Part shown: positions 16,085 through 24,903 of the stretch, piece after piece
Layout of the letters: each line of letters begins with the position of its first letter
Numbering within the stretch: position 1 is the stretch's first letter
Assembly (NCBI GenBank): GCA_963745405.1
Contig: CAVUWY010000002.1
Coordinates: 1,426,001-1,490,000, forward strand
DNA from: C-114 sp963745405
GTDB taxonomy: Bacteria; Chloroflexota; Limnocylindria; Limnocylindrales; CSP1-4
Length of the DNA stretch: 64,000 nucleotides
Direction of reading: 5' to 3'
Translations under genes and position numbers: made by a program
Notes under the pieces: model-generated
Seen by the model: only the letters and a program-made list of their open reading frames with translations
Databases searched by the model: none
Told to the model about the DNA's origin: nothing

Positions 16085-17737
16085 TCAGGCGGGCTGCGGT
16101 CCGCCCAGCTCCTCGGCGGCGTGTTCGAACTCCTTCTCGAGCTCGGTGAGCTCGGCCTCGGCGCCCATGACCTTGGGGCCCTGGAAGTGCGACCGCGCCC
16201 AGCCGAAGTAGTAGACGAGGAGGATCACCACGGTCCCGACCATGAACGGGAACGAGATGTTCCCGGAGGTCGGGAAGCTGAACAGGACCATGAGGACGAG
16301 GACCCAGAACACGGCCACCCAGGCCACCGGCTTCGACCAGCGACCGAGGCTCCAGACCCGGTGCTCGCGCCACTCTTCCGTGGTCGCCCCGAGGAAGATG
16401 ACGAGGCCGTAGGCCGCGTACAGGAAGATCGTGCTGATCGCCGTGACGATGACGATGGCAGTCCCCGTCCCGACGATGAACGCCGCGATCGTGAAGAGCC
16501 ACGCGACGAGAGCGACCGCGAAGAGCGCGTTGGCCGGCGTCCGGTAGCGGACGGAGACCCGCTTCAGCCAGCCGGAGAACGGGATCCCGTCGTCTCGGCT
16601 GAAGGCAAATAGCATCCGGCCGGCTGCAGCCAGCGAAGCCAGCCCGCAGAACCACATCGCGATCGCGATCCCGGCGGCGAGGACGTCGCCGAGATTGCCG
16701 AGGTTGTACTCGAGGATCGAGATGACGGCGACCCCACCGCCGAAGTAGTACTGGCTCGCGCCCGACAGGTCGGTCGGCAACGGATTCGGGAACAGGGTCG
16801 AGAGGTTCGGCAGGTGGGTCGTCAGGGCGACGAGGAAGATGTAGCCGACGACCGCGCTCACCGCGACCGACAGGAACACGCCCCAGGCGCTCGACATGCG
16901 CGCGCCGACGGTCTCCTCGGCCACGTGGGCCGAGGCGTCATAGCCGGTGTATGTCCAGTTCGCCAGGAGGAGCGAGAAGAAGAAGGCGACGATCAACGGG
17001 TAGGACGATGCCGGCCCGTACTGGAGGTTGATGAAGCCGAGGTCGTTGTTCCAGCTCCCGACCTGGTCGAGTGGCTGGATCGCGCCGAGGGTCAAGCCGG
17101 ACTGGTCGGGCTTGCCGGTGGCGAAGATGAAGACGACCACGGCCGCCACGATCGCCATGTGCCACCACACGCTGACCTGGTTCAGCAAGGCCACGAGGTT
17201 GATGCCGGCGATGTTGAGGACCAGCTGGATGATGAGGATCACGCCCATCGTCACAAGCTGGCCGTTGAGCACCCCGTGAACGAACTCGACGGTGTTGAAG
17301 GCCGGCCCGCCGGTGATCTTGTCGACGATCGTGGCGTTGATGAAGCCCGCCGCCGCGTAGTCGATGCCGGCGACGATGGCGAACTGGCCGATCAGGTTGA
17401 GCCAGGCCGTCCACCAGCCCCAGTTCTTGTTCTTCATCTTTGAGGCCCAGTAGTACAGGCCTCCGGCCGTCGGATAGGCCGACGCGAGCTCGGCCATCGA
17501 GGCGGCGATGGCGAGGACGAAGACCGTGATCAGCGGCCAGCCGATCATCACCGCGGCGGTCCCGGCCCAGGCGAGGCCGTAGTCGTAGAGGATCACCGCG
17601 CCGGTCAGGATCGAGATGATCGAGAAGCTGATCGCGAAGTTGCTGAATCCGCCCATCGTGCGGAACAGCTCCTGGGCATAGCCCAGACCGTGCAGGTCCT
17701 TGATGTCTTGCTGGACCTGTTCTTCCCGTGTGGCCAT
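16085..17737 (-). CDS. APC-family amino acid/amine permease
   Basis: A 550-residue polytopic transporter of the amino acid-polyamine-organocation superfamily with about 12 membrane helices. The first helix region GGFSNFAISFSIISILTGAV and the following ASAYPTAGGLYYWASKM are typical of the GABA/amino-acid permease branch. VAEETVGARMSSAWGVFLSV is the conserved loop before helix 7. ATG 17737 is preceded by GAGGAGGAC. The ligase downstream suggests import of an amine or amino acid that is then gamma-glutamylated. The C-terminus is acidic and cytoplasmic. Confidence 0.9.
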   Translation of the reverse strand: MATREEQVQQDIKDLHGLGYAQELFRTMGGFSNFAISFSIISILTGAVILYDYGLAWAGTAAVMIGWPLITVFVLAIAASMAELASAYPTAGGLYYWASKMKNKNWGWWTAWLNLIGQFAIVAGIDYAAAGFINATIVDKITGGPAFNTVEFVHGVLNGQLVTMGVILIIQLVLNIAGINLVALLNQVSVWWHMAIVAAVVVFIFATGKPDQSGLTLGAIQPLDQVGSWNNDLGFINLQYGPASSYPLIVAFFFSLLLANWTYTGYDASAHVAEETVGARMSSAWGVFLSVAVSAVVGYIFLVALTTHLPNLSTLFPNPLPTDLSGASQYYFGGGVAVISILEYNLGNLGDVLAAGIAIAMWFCGLASLAAAGRMLFAFSRDDGIPFSGWLKRVSVRYRTPANALFAVALVAWLFTIAAFIVGTGTAIVIVTAISTIFLYAAYGLVIFLGATTEEWREHRVWSLGRWSKPVAWVAVFWVLVLMVLFSFPTSGNISFPFMVGTVVILLVYYFGWARSHFQGPKVMGAEAELTELEKEFEHAAEELGGPQPA

Positions 17738-18164
17738 CGAGTCCTCCTCATCGATCGGACCCTGCCTCAACTCCCGTCGGCGGGTCCGGTCCGCTCGTGG
17801 GGTGAGCGTGGATCGGAATGGAGACGCGACCTGCTCGGTCGCTGATGACGCTGGGACGGAGCGGCTGCGGCCGCGGCTGCACCGGTCCTCACCGAACGGT
17901 GCTATCGCTCGCTGGCCCTCCTTTCGTCGCACGTCGTCCGACGGGTGGGCCGTCCAGGGCCCTGTGCTCCGACCGGGCGACGACTGCGACCGCCGGACGC
18001 TGACGGTGGTCTGGGCAACCCCCGGCGCGCTCGACGCTGGGCGGACTATACGCGCGGGCGCAAGCGCTCGGAGGGGTGTCGTCCCGCCATGCGGGCGCGC
18101 TCAGTGGGAAGCGCGCTCAGTGGCGGCCCTCTAAGGCGGGAGGCGCGCTCCAAGGGCGGCGCGC
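17738..18164 (-). other. long upstream region of the permease gene
   Basis: About 430 bp without a credible gene. On the minus strand TATAGT (18045-18050) could be a -10 element, which would give a leader of about 300 nt. A seven-base stem CGGACCC/GGGTCCG (17756-17788) sits just before the ribosome site, so regulation in the leader is possible; no known riboswitch class was recognised. The distal part (about 18090-18170) repeats GCGCGCTCAGT three times. Confidence 0.35.
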
Positions 18165-18944
18165 TCAGTAGAGGATCGTCGTCCCTGTGGGGAAGTCGAA
18201 GTCGAAGACGGTCGGCTGGAGCCGGGCGTCCGGGTCCAGCGCCGTCACGACCGCGTCACGGGTCACGGAGCCGCCGATCGTCTCGACGAGGCGGACGATC
18301 AGGCCGGTCTCGCGGTCCACGCTCAGCTGGAGGTGGTGGTCGCGGCGATCGCCGGCCAGCTCGATCGTGCGCGGGTGGTCGCATTCGAGGACGACCGCCT
18401 CACGCCCCGCGACGTCGGCCGAACCCGAGATCCAGCAGCGACCGGTCGCCAGGACGTTCTGGGCGTAACCGCCGGGATGGACGAACGTGTCCGGCAGCGT
18501 CTCGAACGGCAGCGGCGTCACCGGCCGATAGACGGTCGACATGCCCGGCAGGTCCGGGTCGTCGAGGCCGACCACGGTCCGCCGGACCGGCCGCTCCGTG
18601 CCGAGCCGGTGGGCGGCCGAATACGTCCGAACCGTCTCGCCGTCGGAGATCCAGATCTCGTAGCTGCCGGTGATCCCGCGGGCGGGCTCGGTCGTCGTGA
18701 CCCGCGCCTGGCCCGGGTGCCGCAGGGTCGTCTCGATGATGCTGACGAGCTCGCCCGTGGACGCCGCGACGGTGTCCTCGATGCGGATGCGAAGCGTCTC
18801 GAACCGCAGCTCCGCGTCGCGCATGAACGTGAACAGGGTGGGTACGTCCGGCAGGCCGGCCGACAGCAGTGCGACTTCGGCCCGGCGGCGGCCGTCGACC
18901 GGCGCGGGCAGGCGAGCGGCTCGGTCCCAGAGGCGGGTGGACAT
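18165..18944 (-). CDS. LolA-like fold protein, function unknown
   Basis: A 259-residue protein without a clear signal peptide. It alternates beta-strand-like stretches (RVTTTEPARGITGSYEIWIS, AVVLECDHPRTIELAGD, HLQLSVDRETGLIVRLVETI) and ends VFDFDFPTGTTILY. The pattern of 'wet-your-finger' beta strands plus a hydrolysed-sigma-E/RseB/LolA-like order (weighting of DGETVRTYS, then ECDHP, then DRETGL) resembles outer-membrane-lipoprotein-sorting and MucB/RseB proteins, but this is a weak likeness. ATG 18944 is set by TACGAT seven bases upstream. Confidence 0.6.
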   Translation of the reverse strand: MSTRLWDRAARLPAPVDGRRRAEVALLSAGLPDVPTLFTFMRDAELRFETLRIRIEDTVAASTGELVSIIETTLRHPGQARVTTTEPARGITGSYEIWISDGETVRTYSAAHRLGTERPVRRTVVGLDDPDLPGMSTVYRPVTPLPFETLPDTFVHPGGYAQNVLATGRCWISGSADVAGREAVVLECDHPRTIELAGDRRDHHLQLSVDRETGLIVRLVETIGGSVTRDAVVTALDPDARLQPTVFDFDFPTGTTILY

Positions 18945-19278
18945 CGGCCCGATCGTAGCAGGCAGGAGGGGAGCGTGGCGGGGCCGCGGGGCGGTCGTTC
19001 CCGGTTGACCTCGGCGCCTCTGCGCCCGGAATATCGGCCTGAGCATTAGCAGGCGTCGTTGAGGCCCGCAACGGGCGCTTCCAGGGGCGGATCGGCTGCG
19101 ACTCACGCTCAGGAGCGGTTGGTTCGAACGCCTCCCGCGCTGGAATCGACCTCCGGGAAGGCCGGTTCGGCCATCGTAGGCACCGAATAGTGCTGGGACC
19201 GATATTCCGACGCGAATGACTCGTCATCGGGCCGCCTGAGCCGCCGCCGTTCAGCCGCCCCCGTTCAGCCGCCCCCGT
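18945..19278. other. spacer with short tandem repeats
   Basis: No gene seen in 334 bp. The last 35 bp before the fumarase stop hold four copies of a GTTCAGCCGCC unit (about 19248-19290), which run into the fumC 3' end. Confidence 0.45.
18952..18957 (-). promoter_or_regulatory. -10 element, leaderless start of 18944 gene
   Basis: TACGAT on the minus strand, seven bases before ATG 18944. Confidence 0.5.
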
Positions 19279-20697
19279 TCAGCCGCCGTCAGCCGCCCCG
19301 CCGCCCTCGAAGCCCGGTGCGGTCATGCGGGCCGGATCGAGGATGCGATCCAGTTCGTCGGGGGCGATGCCTCGCTCCTGGGCGAGATCGCGGATCGTGC
19401 GGCCGGTGCGGAGCGCCTCTTTCGCCAGGGCAGCCGCGGCGTCGTAGCCGATGACCGGCGCGAGCGCGGTCGCGAGCATCAGGCCTTGCTCGACGAGAGC
19501 CGGCCCGCGGTCGGTGGCCCTGAGCCCGGAGATGGCCCGCTCGGCGAAGTTGCGGGCCGAAGCCGCCAGCAGGCCGATCGACTCCAGGAGTGCCACGGCG
19601 GCGACCGGCATCATGACGTTGAGCTCGAGGAAGCTGCCGGTCTGGGAGAAGCCGATCGTCGCGTCGTTGCCGACGACCCGGGCGACGACCATCGTCAGGC
19701 TCTCGACGATGACCGGGTTCACCTTGCCCGGCATGATGCTCGAGCCCGGCTGTGTCTCCGGCAGGGCGATCTCGCCGAGGCCCGCACGCGGGCCCGTGCC
19801 CATCAGCCGGATGTCGCTGGCGATCTTCCAGAGGCTCAGGGCGATGGTCCGCAGTCCACCGTGGGCGGCGATCACGGCATCGAGCGTCGCCTGGGCGTGG
19901 AAGTGGCTGTCGGTCTCGCGGACCGGCAGGCCGGTGGAGACCGCGAGCCGGGCACACGTCGCCTCGGCGAACGACGGGTGGCGATTGATGCCGGTCCCCA
20001 CGGCCGTGCCGCCGAGTGGAACGGACAACAGCTCCGCCTGCGCCGCCCGGGCCCGCCGGATCGAGTCGGCGACCTGGCCGGCATAGCCCTCGAACTCCTG
20101 GCCGAGGCGGATCGGCGTCGCGTCCTGGAGGTGGGTGCGACCGGTCTTGACGACACCGTGGAACTCGATCGCCTTCGCGGCGAGCGCGGCGTGGAGGGCG
20201 TCGAGGGCTGGCAGGAGCTCCTCCTCGATCGCCATCGCGGCCGCCAGCTGCATCGCGGTCGGGATGTCGTCGTTCGACGACTGGCCGGCGTTGACGTGGT
20301 CGTTCGGGTGGACCGGACGACCGAGACTCGCCCCCGCGAGGTGGGCGATCACCTCGTTCGCATTCGTGTTCGTCGAGGTCCCCGAGCCGGTCTGGTAGAC
20401 GTCGATGGGGAACTGGTCGTCGTACGTGCCGGCGGCGACGTCGGTGGCCGCGGCCGCGACCGCCGCCGCGATGTCGGCCGGCACGATCCCCAGCTCGGCG
20501 TTCGTCTCGGCCGCTGCGCGCTTGATGAGGGCGAGGGCCCGGATGAAGCCGCGCGGCATCCGCTGGCCGCTGATCGGGAAGTTGAGGACGGCTCGCTGGG
20601 TCGAGGCGCCGTAGAGGGCGTCGGCGGGCACGGCCATCTCGCCCATCGAGTCGCGCTCGATGCGGGTCGGGCCCGCGGATGGGGATCGTTCGGTCAT
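19279..20697 (-). CDS. fumC: class II fumarate hydratase
   Basis: A 472-residue fumarase/aspartase-superfamily enzyme interconverting fumarate and malate in the TCA cycle. The superfamily signature GSSIMPGKVNPV is intact. GSGTSTNTNANEVIA and GRTHLQDATPIRLGQEF are the other two active-site segments and match FumC rather than aspartase or argininosuccinate lyase. ATG 20697 is fixed by TAGCAT six bases upstream. The last dozen residues are Gly/Ala-rich and derive from the short repeat at the 3' end. Single gene, no operon partner. Confidence 0.93.
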   Translation of the reverse strand: MTERSPSAGPTRIERDSMGEMAVPADALYGASTQRAVLNFPISGQRMPRGFIRALALIKRAAAETNAELGIVPADIAAAVAAAATDVAAGTYDDQFPIDVYQTGSGTSTNTNANEVIAHLAGASLGRPVHPNDHVNAGQSSNDDIPTAMQLAAAMAIEEELLPALDALHAALAAKAIEFHGVVKTGRTHLQDATPIRLGQEFEGYAGQVADSIRRARAAQAELLSVPLGGTAVGTGINRHPSFAEATCARLAVSTGLPVRETDSHFHAQATLDAVIAAHGGLRTIALSLWKIASDIRLMGTGPRAGLGEIALPETQPGSSIMPGKVNPVIVESLTMVVARVVGNDATIGFSQTGSFLELNVMMPVAAVALLESIGLLAASARNFAERAISGLRATDRGPALVEQGLMLATALAPVIGYDAAAALAKEALRTGRTIRDLAQERGIAPDELDRILDPARMTAPGFEGGGAADGG

Positions 20698-20703
20698 GCG
20701 CCG

Positions 20704-20709
20704 ATGCTA
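20704..20709 (-). promoter_or_regulatory. -10 element, leaderless start of fumC
   Basis: TAGCAT on the minus strand, six bases before ATG 20697. Confidence 0.5.
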
Positions 20710-20720
20710 CCGCCGTCGGG

Positions 20721-21686
20721 TCAGTCGAGGGCGCGCCGGAACCGGCGATGCATCGAGACGACCGGCAGCCCGAGCGCGACGTAGAGGTCGCGAGCCGGCA
20801 GGCCGTCGAAGCCGGGCGTGGGTTGGGCGGTCGAATAGACGACGGCGGTCTCCGCGCCGAGGGCCTGGAACCGGCGGATAGCGGCAAGGGACGCCGCGTA
20901 GGCGAGGCCGAGCCGTCGGTGGTCGGGGTGCGTGCCGACCGGCTCGAGCTCGCCGACCCGCCCGAGCGGGTCGAACCAGCCGAGGGCGTAGGCGACGAAC
21001 GCGCCGTCGGGCGCCTCGATGACGATGTCGGTGTCGCCGCGGTACGGGTAGTGCGAGGTGACCTCGCCGTAGCTCCGTTCCGTCACCGACGATGGGTGCC
21101 AGACAGTGCGGTGGAGGAGGACCCGATCTGGCAGGTCCACTTCGCGGCGCACCGCCCGGATCCGATAGCCATCGGGGACGACCGGCTCGGGGAGCGGGGG
21201 CTGGCCATCCCCCAGCGACCGGACGTGGTGGTGGTAGCCCGCCTCGAGCGGGATGCAGCCGGCGCCGACCAGGGCCCTGACCGCGGCCTCATCGGCGTCG
21301 AGAGCCCAGGCATGGATGGCGGCCGGCTGGGCTGCCCCGGAAGCCGTCGCATGAGCGGCCGCCCGGTCGGCCAGCCAGTCGAGCATCGCCGATGGGAGCG
21401 GGCCTTCGCGGAGATCGCGCCGGACGTGCCAGTCGAGGTCGGTCGGTGGCTGGAACCAGGTGTAGCCGACGAGCTCGCCGCTGACCGCGTCCTCCCACAG
21501 GCGGATGCGGTCCTCCCAGAAGCTCGCCTCGTGCATGAACCGCCACCAGGCGAGGTCGCCGGCCGTCGCGGCGACGAACGGTCGCTCGGCGAGCCACGAC
21601 CGGGAGAGCAGGTCCTGCATCGCCCGCAGGTCGCCGTCGTCGCGATATGGGCGTGAGGCCAGCCGCACCCGGCGACGATACGCCAT
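20721..21686 (-). CDS. tandem-GNAT acetyltransferase
   Basis: A 321-residue protein with two GNAT-like halves. The C-terminal one carries the acetyl-CoA loop: LEPVGTHPDHRRLGLAYAAS, then QALGAETAVVYST. The N-terminal half (residues 1-160, with VGYTWFQPPTDLDWHV) has the fold pattern but lost the loop, as in other two-domain mycothiol-synthase-like GNATs. The acceptor is unknown. It ends 24 bp from the fumC start, on the same strand, so read-through into fumC is possible although fumC has its own -10. Confidence 0.8.
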   Translation of the reverse strand: MAYRRRVRLASRPYRDDGDLRAMQDLLSRSWLAERPFVAATAGDLAWWRFMHEASFWEDRIRLWEDAVSGELVGYTWFQPPTDLDWHVRRDLREGPLPSAMLDWLADRAAAHATASGAAQPAAIHAWALDADEAAVRALVGAGCIPLEAGYHHHVRSLGDGQPPLPEPVVPDGYRIRAVRREVDLPDRVLLHRTVWHPSSVTERSYGEVTSHYPYRGDTDIVIEAPDGAFVAYALGWFDPLGRVGELEPVGTHPDHRRLGLAYAASLAAIRRFQALGAETAVVYSTAQPTPGFDGLPARDLYVALGLPVVSMHRRFRRALD

Positions 21687-21754
21687 CTCAGCCCGCCCGG
21701 AACGTCACTCCGGCAGCGCCCTCACTCTGACCCAGCACTCGGGCCCGACTCTCC

Positions 21755-21760
21755 TACACT
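21755..21760 (+). promoter_or_regulatory. -10 element, leaderless start of flavin reductase gene
   Basis: TACACT six bases before ATG 21767. Confidence 0.5.
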
Positions 21761-21766
21761 GCGCGG

Positions 21767-22294
21767 ATGGACCTCGGACCGGAGACCTTCCGCCTCGTCA
21801 TGGGCCACTTCGCGACCGGCGTGACGATCGTGACGGTCTTCGACGGCGAGCGACCCGACGGGATCACCGTCAACGCCCTCAGCTCCGTCTCCCTCGAGCC
21901 GCCGCTCGTGATGGTCGCCCTCGATCGGCGCCGCCACATCGTCCCAGCGGTGCGGGCGGCCGGGCGGTACGCGGTGAACGTGCTCGGCGAGGGCCAGGAG
22001 CACGCGTCCGACTGCTTCGCCGGGGCGAACATCGCGCCCGGGCGCGACGAGTTCTGCGGCGCAACCTGGCACACGGGCCCGACCGGCCTGCCCCTGATCG
22101 ACGGGGCGATCGCGACCCTCGAGTGCACGATCGTCGAGACGATCCCGGTCGGCGATCACGACCTCTTCATCGGCCGGGTCGACACCATCGACTCCGCCGA
22201 GGACCACGTCGCGCCGCTCCTCTACTACCGGCGGCGGTATCTCCGGGTGGAGAAGGCCCGCTCGGTGGTCCCCCAGGGCCGGCCGCAGCCGTAG
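21767..22294 (+). CDS. flavin reductase-like domain protein
   Basis: A 175-residue FMN-binding split-barrel protein of the HpaC/flavin reductase family, which reduces FMN/FAD with NAD(P)H to feed a monooxygenase. Family features: MGHFATGVTIVT at the N-terminus, ITVNALSSVSLEPPLVMVAL (flavin phosphate region), YAVNVLGEGQEHASDCFA and GDHDLFIGRV near the end. The following alpha/beta hydrolase is 20 bp away on the same strand, so they likely form a two-gene unit. No monooxygenase partner is adjacent. Confidence 0.88.
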   Translation: MDLGPETFRLVMGHFATGVTIVTVFDGERPDGITVNALSSVSLEPPLVMVALDRRRHIVPAVRAAGRYAVNVLGEGQEHASDCFAGANIAPGRDEFCGATWHTGPTGLPLIDGAIATLECTIVETIPVGDHDLFIGRVDTIDSAEDHVAPLLYYRRRYLRVEKARSVVPQGRPQP

Positions 22295-22314
22295 GCGCAC
22301 GGGCGGCCGGCGCG

Positions 22315-23085
22315 ATGGCGACGATCCGGGCGAACGGACTCGACGTCGGTTACGACGCCGATGGCGACGAGGCGGCGCCGCCCCTCCTCGTCCTGCATGG
22401 CGCGACTTCGATCGGGTCCGACGATTGGGCCGCCCAGCGGCCACTCCTTGCCCGGACGTTCCGGTCCTATTACCCCGATGCGCGCAGCCACGGCCGGACC
22501 CGCTGGGATCCTGCCGAGGCGTGGTCGTACGACCAGCTGGCCGAGGACGTCATCGCCTTCGCCGATGCGCTCGACCTCGAGCGGTTCCACCTGGCCGGGT
22601 TCTCGATGGGGGCGATGACCGCGCTCATGGCGGCGAGCCGCCATCCGGCCCGGATCAGCTCGCTCCTCGTCGTGGCGATCTCACCGGCCCGAGAACCGCG
22701 GGCGAGCGTCGCCCGGCGGCTCATGGATCCGGCGCGGGTCGACGAAGACCCGGCCTGGAAGGCGACCCTCGCCCGGCGGCACGACGCCGGTCAGGGGGTC
22801 GACGCCTGGCGCCGCCTCCTGCCGATCATCGCCGCCGACGTGGCCGACCAGCCGCTCCTCTCGCCGCGGGACCTGCGGCGGATCGAGGCGCCGGCCCTTG
22901 TCTGCGTCGGCGATCGCGACCCGTTCACGCCGGTCGATCACGCCTGGGGCCTCGCCCGCCAGCTGCCCGACGGCCGGCTGTTCGTCGCGCCGGACTGCGG
23001 TCACGAGGTGATGGCCCGTCGACCGGGTCTCTTCAACGAGGCGATGGGCGGGTTCTATCGCTCGCTGCCGCGCGAGACCGACTGA
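22315..23085 (+). CDS. alpha/beta hydrolase
   Basis: A 256-residue alpha/beta-hydrolase-fold enzyme. The oxyanion region LLVLHGATSIG, nucleophile elbow AGFSMGAM (Ser), acid in VCVGDRDPFTP (Asp) and the catalytic His in APDCGHEVM complete the triad. It most resembles lactonase/esterase and MhpC-like C-C hydrolases, but the substrate cannot be set. ATG 22315 was chosen; a much longer in-frame frame upstream is antisense noise over the GNAT and flavin reductase genes. Confidence 0.85.
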   Translation: MATIRANGLDVGYDADGDEAAPPLLVLHGATSIGSDDWAAQRPLLARTFRSYYPDARSHGRTRWDPAEAWSYDQLAEDVIAFADALDLERFHLAGFSMGAMTALMAASRHPARISSLLVVAISPAREPRASVARRLMDPARVDEDPAWKATLARRHDAGQGVDAWRRLLPIIAADVADQPLLSPRDLRRIEAPALVCVGDRDPFTPVDHAWGLARQLPDGRLFVAPDCGHEVMARRPGLFNEAMGGFYRSLPRETD

Positions 23086-23179
23086 CGAAGCCGTCCGGCC
23101 GTCCGGCCTCGGCGGCGACTCCCGGGCGCTTCCCCCGCCGTGGATACTGTCGGCACGCACCACGAGGAGCCGGACCCCA

Positions 23180-24022
23180 GTGACCGACGCCCCCGCGGAC
23201 ACCGTCATCCGGGTGGAGTTCCCGGCGCCGCTACCGGCCGGCCGATCGGCCGACGCCGCCATCCCCGGACCGTCGGCCGCCCATGTCGCGCTCGTCACCC
23301 TCGACCGGCCCGACCGGCTCAACGCCCTCGACTCGACGCTGCTCGCCCAGCTCGCCGAGGCCCTCGAGGCACTGGACATGTCAGACGGCTGCCGCGCCAT
23401 CGTCCTGACCGGGGCGGGCACACGCGCCTTCGCCGCCGGAGCCGACATCCGCCAGCTCGCCGGCCAGACTCCCGAGTCGCTCGCTGCCGGCGGGGAGTGG
23501 GGCTCATGGGACCGGATCGGGCGGATCGCCACGCCGCTCATCGCCGCTGTCCGCGGTTACGCCCTCGGCGGCGGCTGCGAGCTGGCGATGGCCTGCGACC
23601 TCATCGTCGCCGGCGACGACGCCACGTTCGGCCAGCCCGAGATCCGGATCGGGGTGATGCCCGGGGCCGGAGGCACCCAGCGACTGACCCGCGCCCTCGG
23701 CAAGGCCCGGGCGATGGACCTGATCCTCACCGGCCGGTCGATCACCGCCCGGGAGGCGGCGGCGGCCGGGCTCGTGAGCCGGGTCGTGCCCGCCGAGGTG
23801 ACCGTCGACGCCGCGCTCGAGCTGGCCGCCGAGATCGCCGCCATGCCGCCGCTCGCCGCCCGGGCCGCCAAGGCCGCCGTCCGCCATGGATACGACGTCG
23901 GTCTGACGGAGGGTCTGGCATACGAACGTGACACGTTCTTCGGGCTGTTCGCGACCGAGGACCAGCGGGAGGGCATGGCAGCCTTCGTCGAGAAGCGAGC
24001 ACCACGCTGGACCGGGCGGTAA
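23180..24022 (+). CDS. paaF: enoyl-CoA hydratase (PaaF-like)
   Basis: A 280-residue crotonase. GAGTRAFAAGADIRQLA forms the oxyanion-hole strand, and ALGGGCELAMACDLI plus FGQPEIRIGVMPGAGGTQRL hold the two catalytic glutamates of true enoyl-CoA hydratases. An N-terminal extension of about 20 residues is rich in Pro/Ala. As first gene of the phenylacetate island it is the natural candidate for the 2,3-dehydroadipyl-CoA hydratase step. The GTG start has GAGGAGC 15 bases upstream; a later start is possible. The precise CoA substrate is inferred from context. Confidence 0.85.
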   Translation: MTDAPADTVIRVEFPAPLPAGRSADAAIPGPSAAHVALVTLDRPDRLNALDSTLLAQLAEALEALDMSDGCRAIVLTGAGTRAFAAGADIRQLAGQTPESLAAGGEWGSWDRIGRIATPLIAAVRGYALGGGCELAMACDLIVAGDDATFGQPEIRIGVMPGAGGTQRLTRALGKARAMDLILTGRSITAREAAAAGLVSRVVPAEVTVDAALELAAEIAAMPPLAARAAKAAVRHGYDVGLTEGLAYERDTFFGLFATEDQREGMAAFVEKRAPRWTGR

Positions 24023-24099
24023 CGGCAGGGGCGATCGGCGGACCGGCCGGCTGACGGCTCGGAAGAGCGGACGCGAGGCGGGATCGGGAGGAGCGACGG

Positions 24100-24903
24100 A
24101 TGGAACGGGACATCGGCCAGGGCGGCGAGACCGGCGGCAGCGATTACGGCAGCGACATCGCCCGCGACCTCGGCGACGAGCCGCCTTCGGCCTACCGGGA
24201 CGCGGCGCCCGACATCCTCGGACCCATCGACGCCAACGCGCCCGTAAGCGGGCACTCCCCGACGGTCGCCGATCCCGCCCTCGCCGCCTCGCGGGCACCG
24301 GAGAACGATTTCTCCGCAGCGGCCCCGCTCATCCTGCCGGCCCTGCGCCCGATCGGCACCCAGGGGATGCCGGTGAGCGAGGTCCCGCCGGACGGCCCGC
24401 CGCCGTCGGCGGTCGCCCATACCCAGCCGCTCCTCGACGAAGGGCCGTGCGGCCTGCCCGTCGTCTACACGATGGCCGGCGGCGGCTTCGACGTCGTGGT
24501 CAACGGCGACCACCTCGTCTCGTGGGGCGTCGGCATCGCGGCCGTCCAGGACGCCGCGATCGGCAACCTCATGGCCTGGTCCGCCACGGCACCCTGGACC
24601 GACGAGGTGTCGGGCGATCGGCGGCTCCTCTCGTCCGATACCGGCGACGGCAACGATGCCGCCCGGATCCTCCTGCCCGACGTCCGCGACCACCTCGCTC
24701 GCGAGCTCGGCGTGGCCGGCCGCGTCCTCGTCGGCCTGCCGGAGCGGCACCTCCTCGTCGCCGGGACGCTCCGACCGGGCGATGCCGAGTTCGCCGCCCT
24801 CTTCTCCGACTTCGTCGTCGAGCACTCCGGGGGTGCCGACGAGCCGGTGGACCGGCGGGTGTTCGAGCTCGTCGGCGGGCAGCTCGTGGAGTTCGCCGGC
24901 TGA
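24100..24903 (+). CDS. conserved protein of unknown function inside the paa island
   Basis: A 267-residue soluble protein. The first 120 residues are disordered and Pro/Ala/Asp-rich; the rest is a compact domain with GPCGLPVVYTMAGGGFDVVV, ARILLPDVRDHLARELG and VLVGLPERHLLVAGTLRPGD. The last block faintly resembles DUF1444-type proteins; this likeness is weak. ATG 24100 has a GGAGGAGC site. Its stop overlaps the ATG of the next crotonase (TGATG), so it is translationally coupled to a paa enzyme. I do not know its function. Confidence 0.62.
   Translation: MERDIGQGGETGGSDYGSDIARDLGDEPPSAYRDAAPDILGPIDANAPVSGHSPTVADPALAASRAPENDFSAAAPLILPALRPIGTQGMPVSEVPPDGPPPSAVAHTQPLLDEGPCGLPVVYTMAGGGFDVVVNGDHLVSWGVGIAAVQDAAIGNLMAWSATAPWTDEVSGDRRLLSSDTGDGNDAARILLPDVRDHLARELGVAGRVLVGLPERHLLVAGTLRPGDAEFAALFSDFVVEHSGGADEPVDRRVFELVGGQLVEFAG

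Noticed and set aside
14133..16655. 840-codon minus-strand frame over three genes
   Set aside because: Frame shadow of the glutamine-synthetase-like gene and neighbours; no recognisable domain.
21505..23085. 526-codon frame ending with the alpha/beta hydrolase
   Set aside because: Only the part from ATG 22315 encodes the hydrolase. The upstream part overlaps the GNAT and flavin reductase genes in a non-coding frame.
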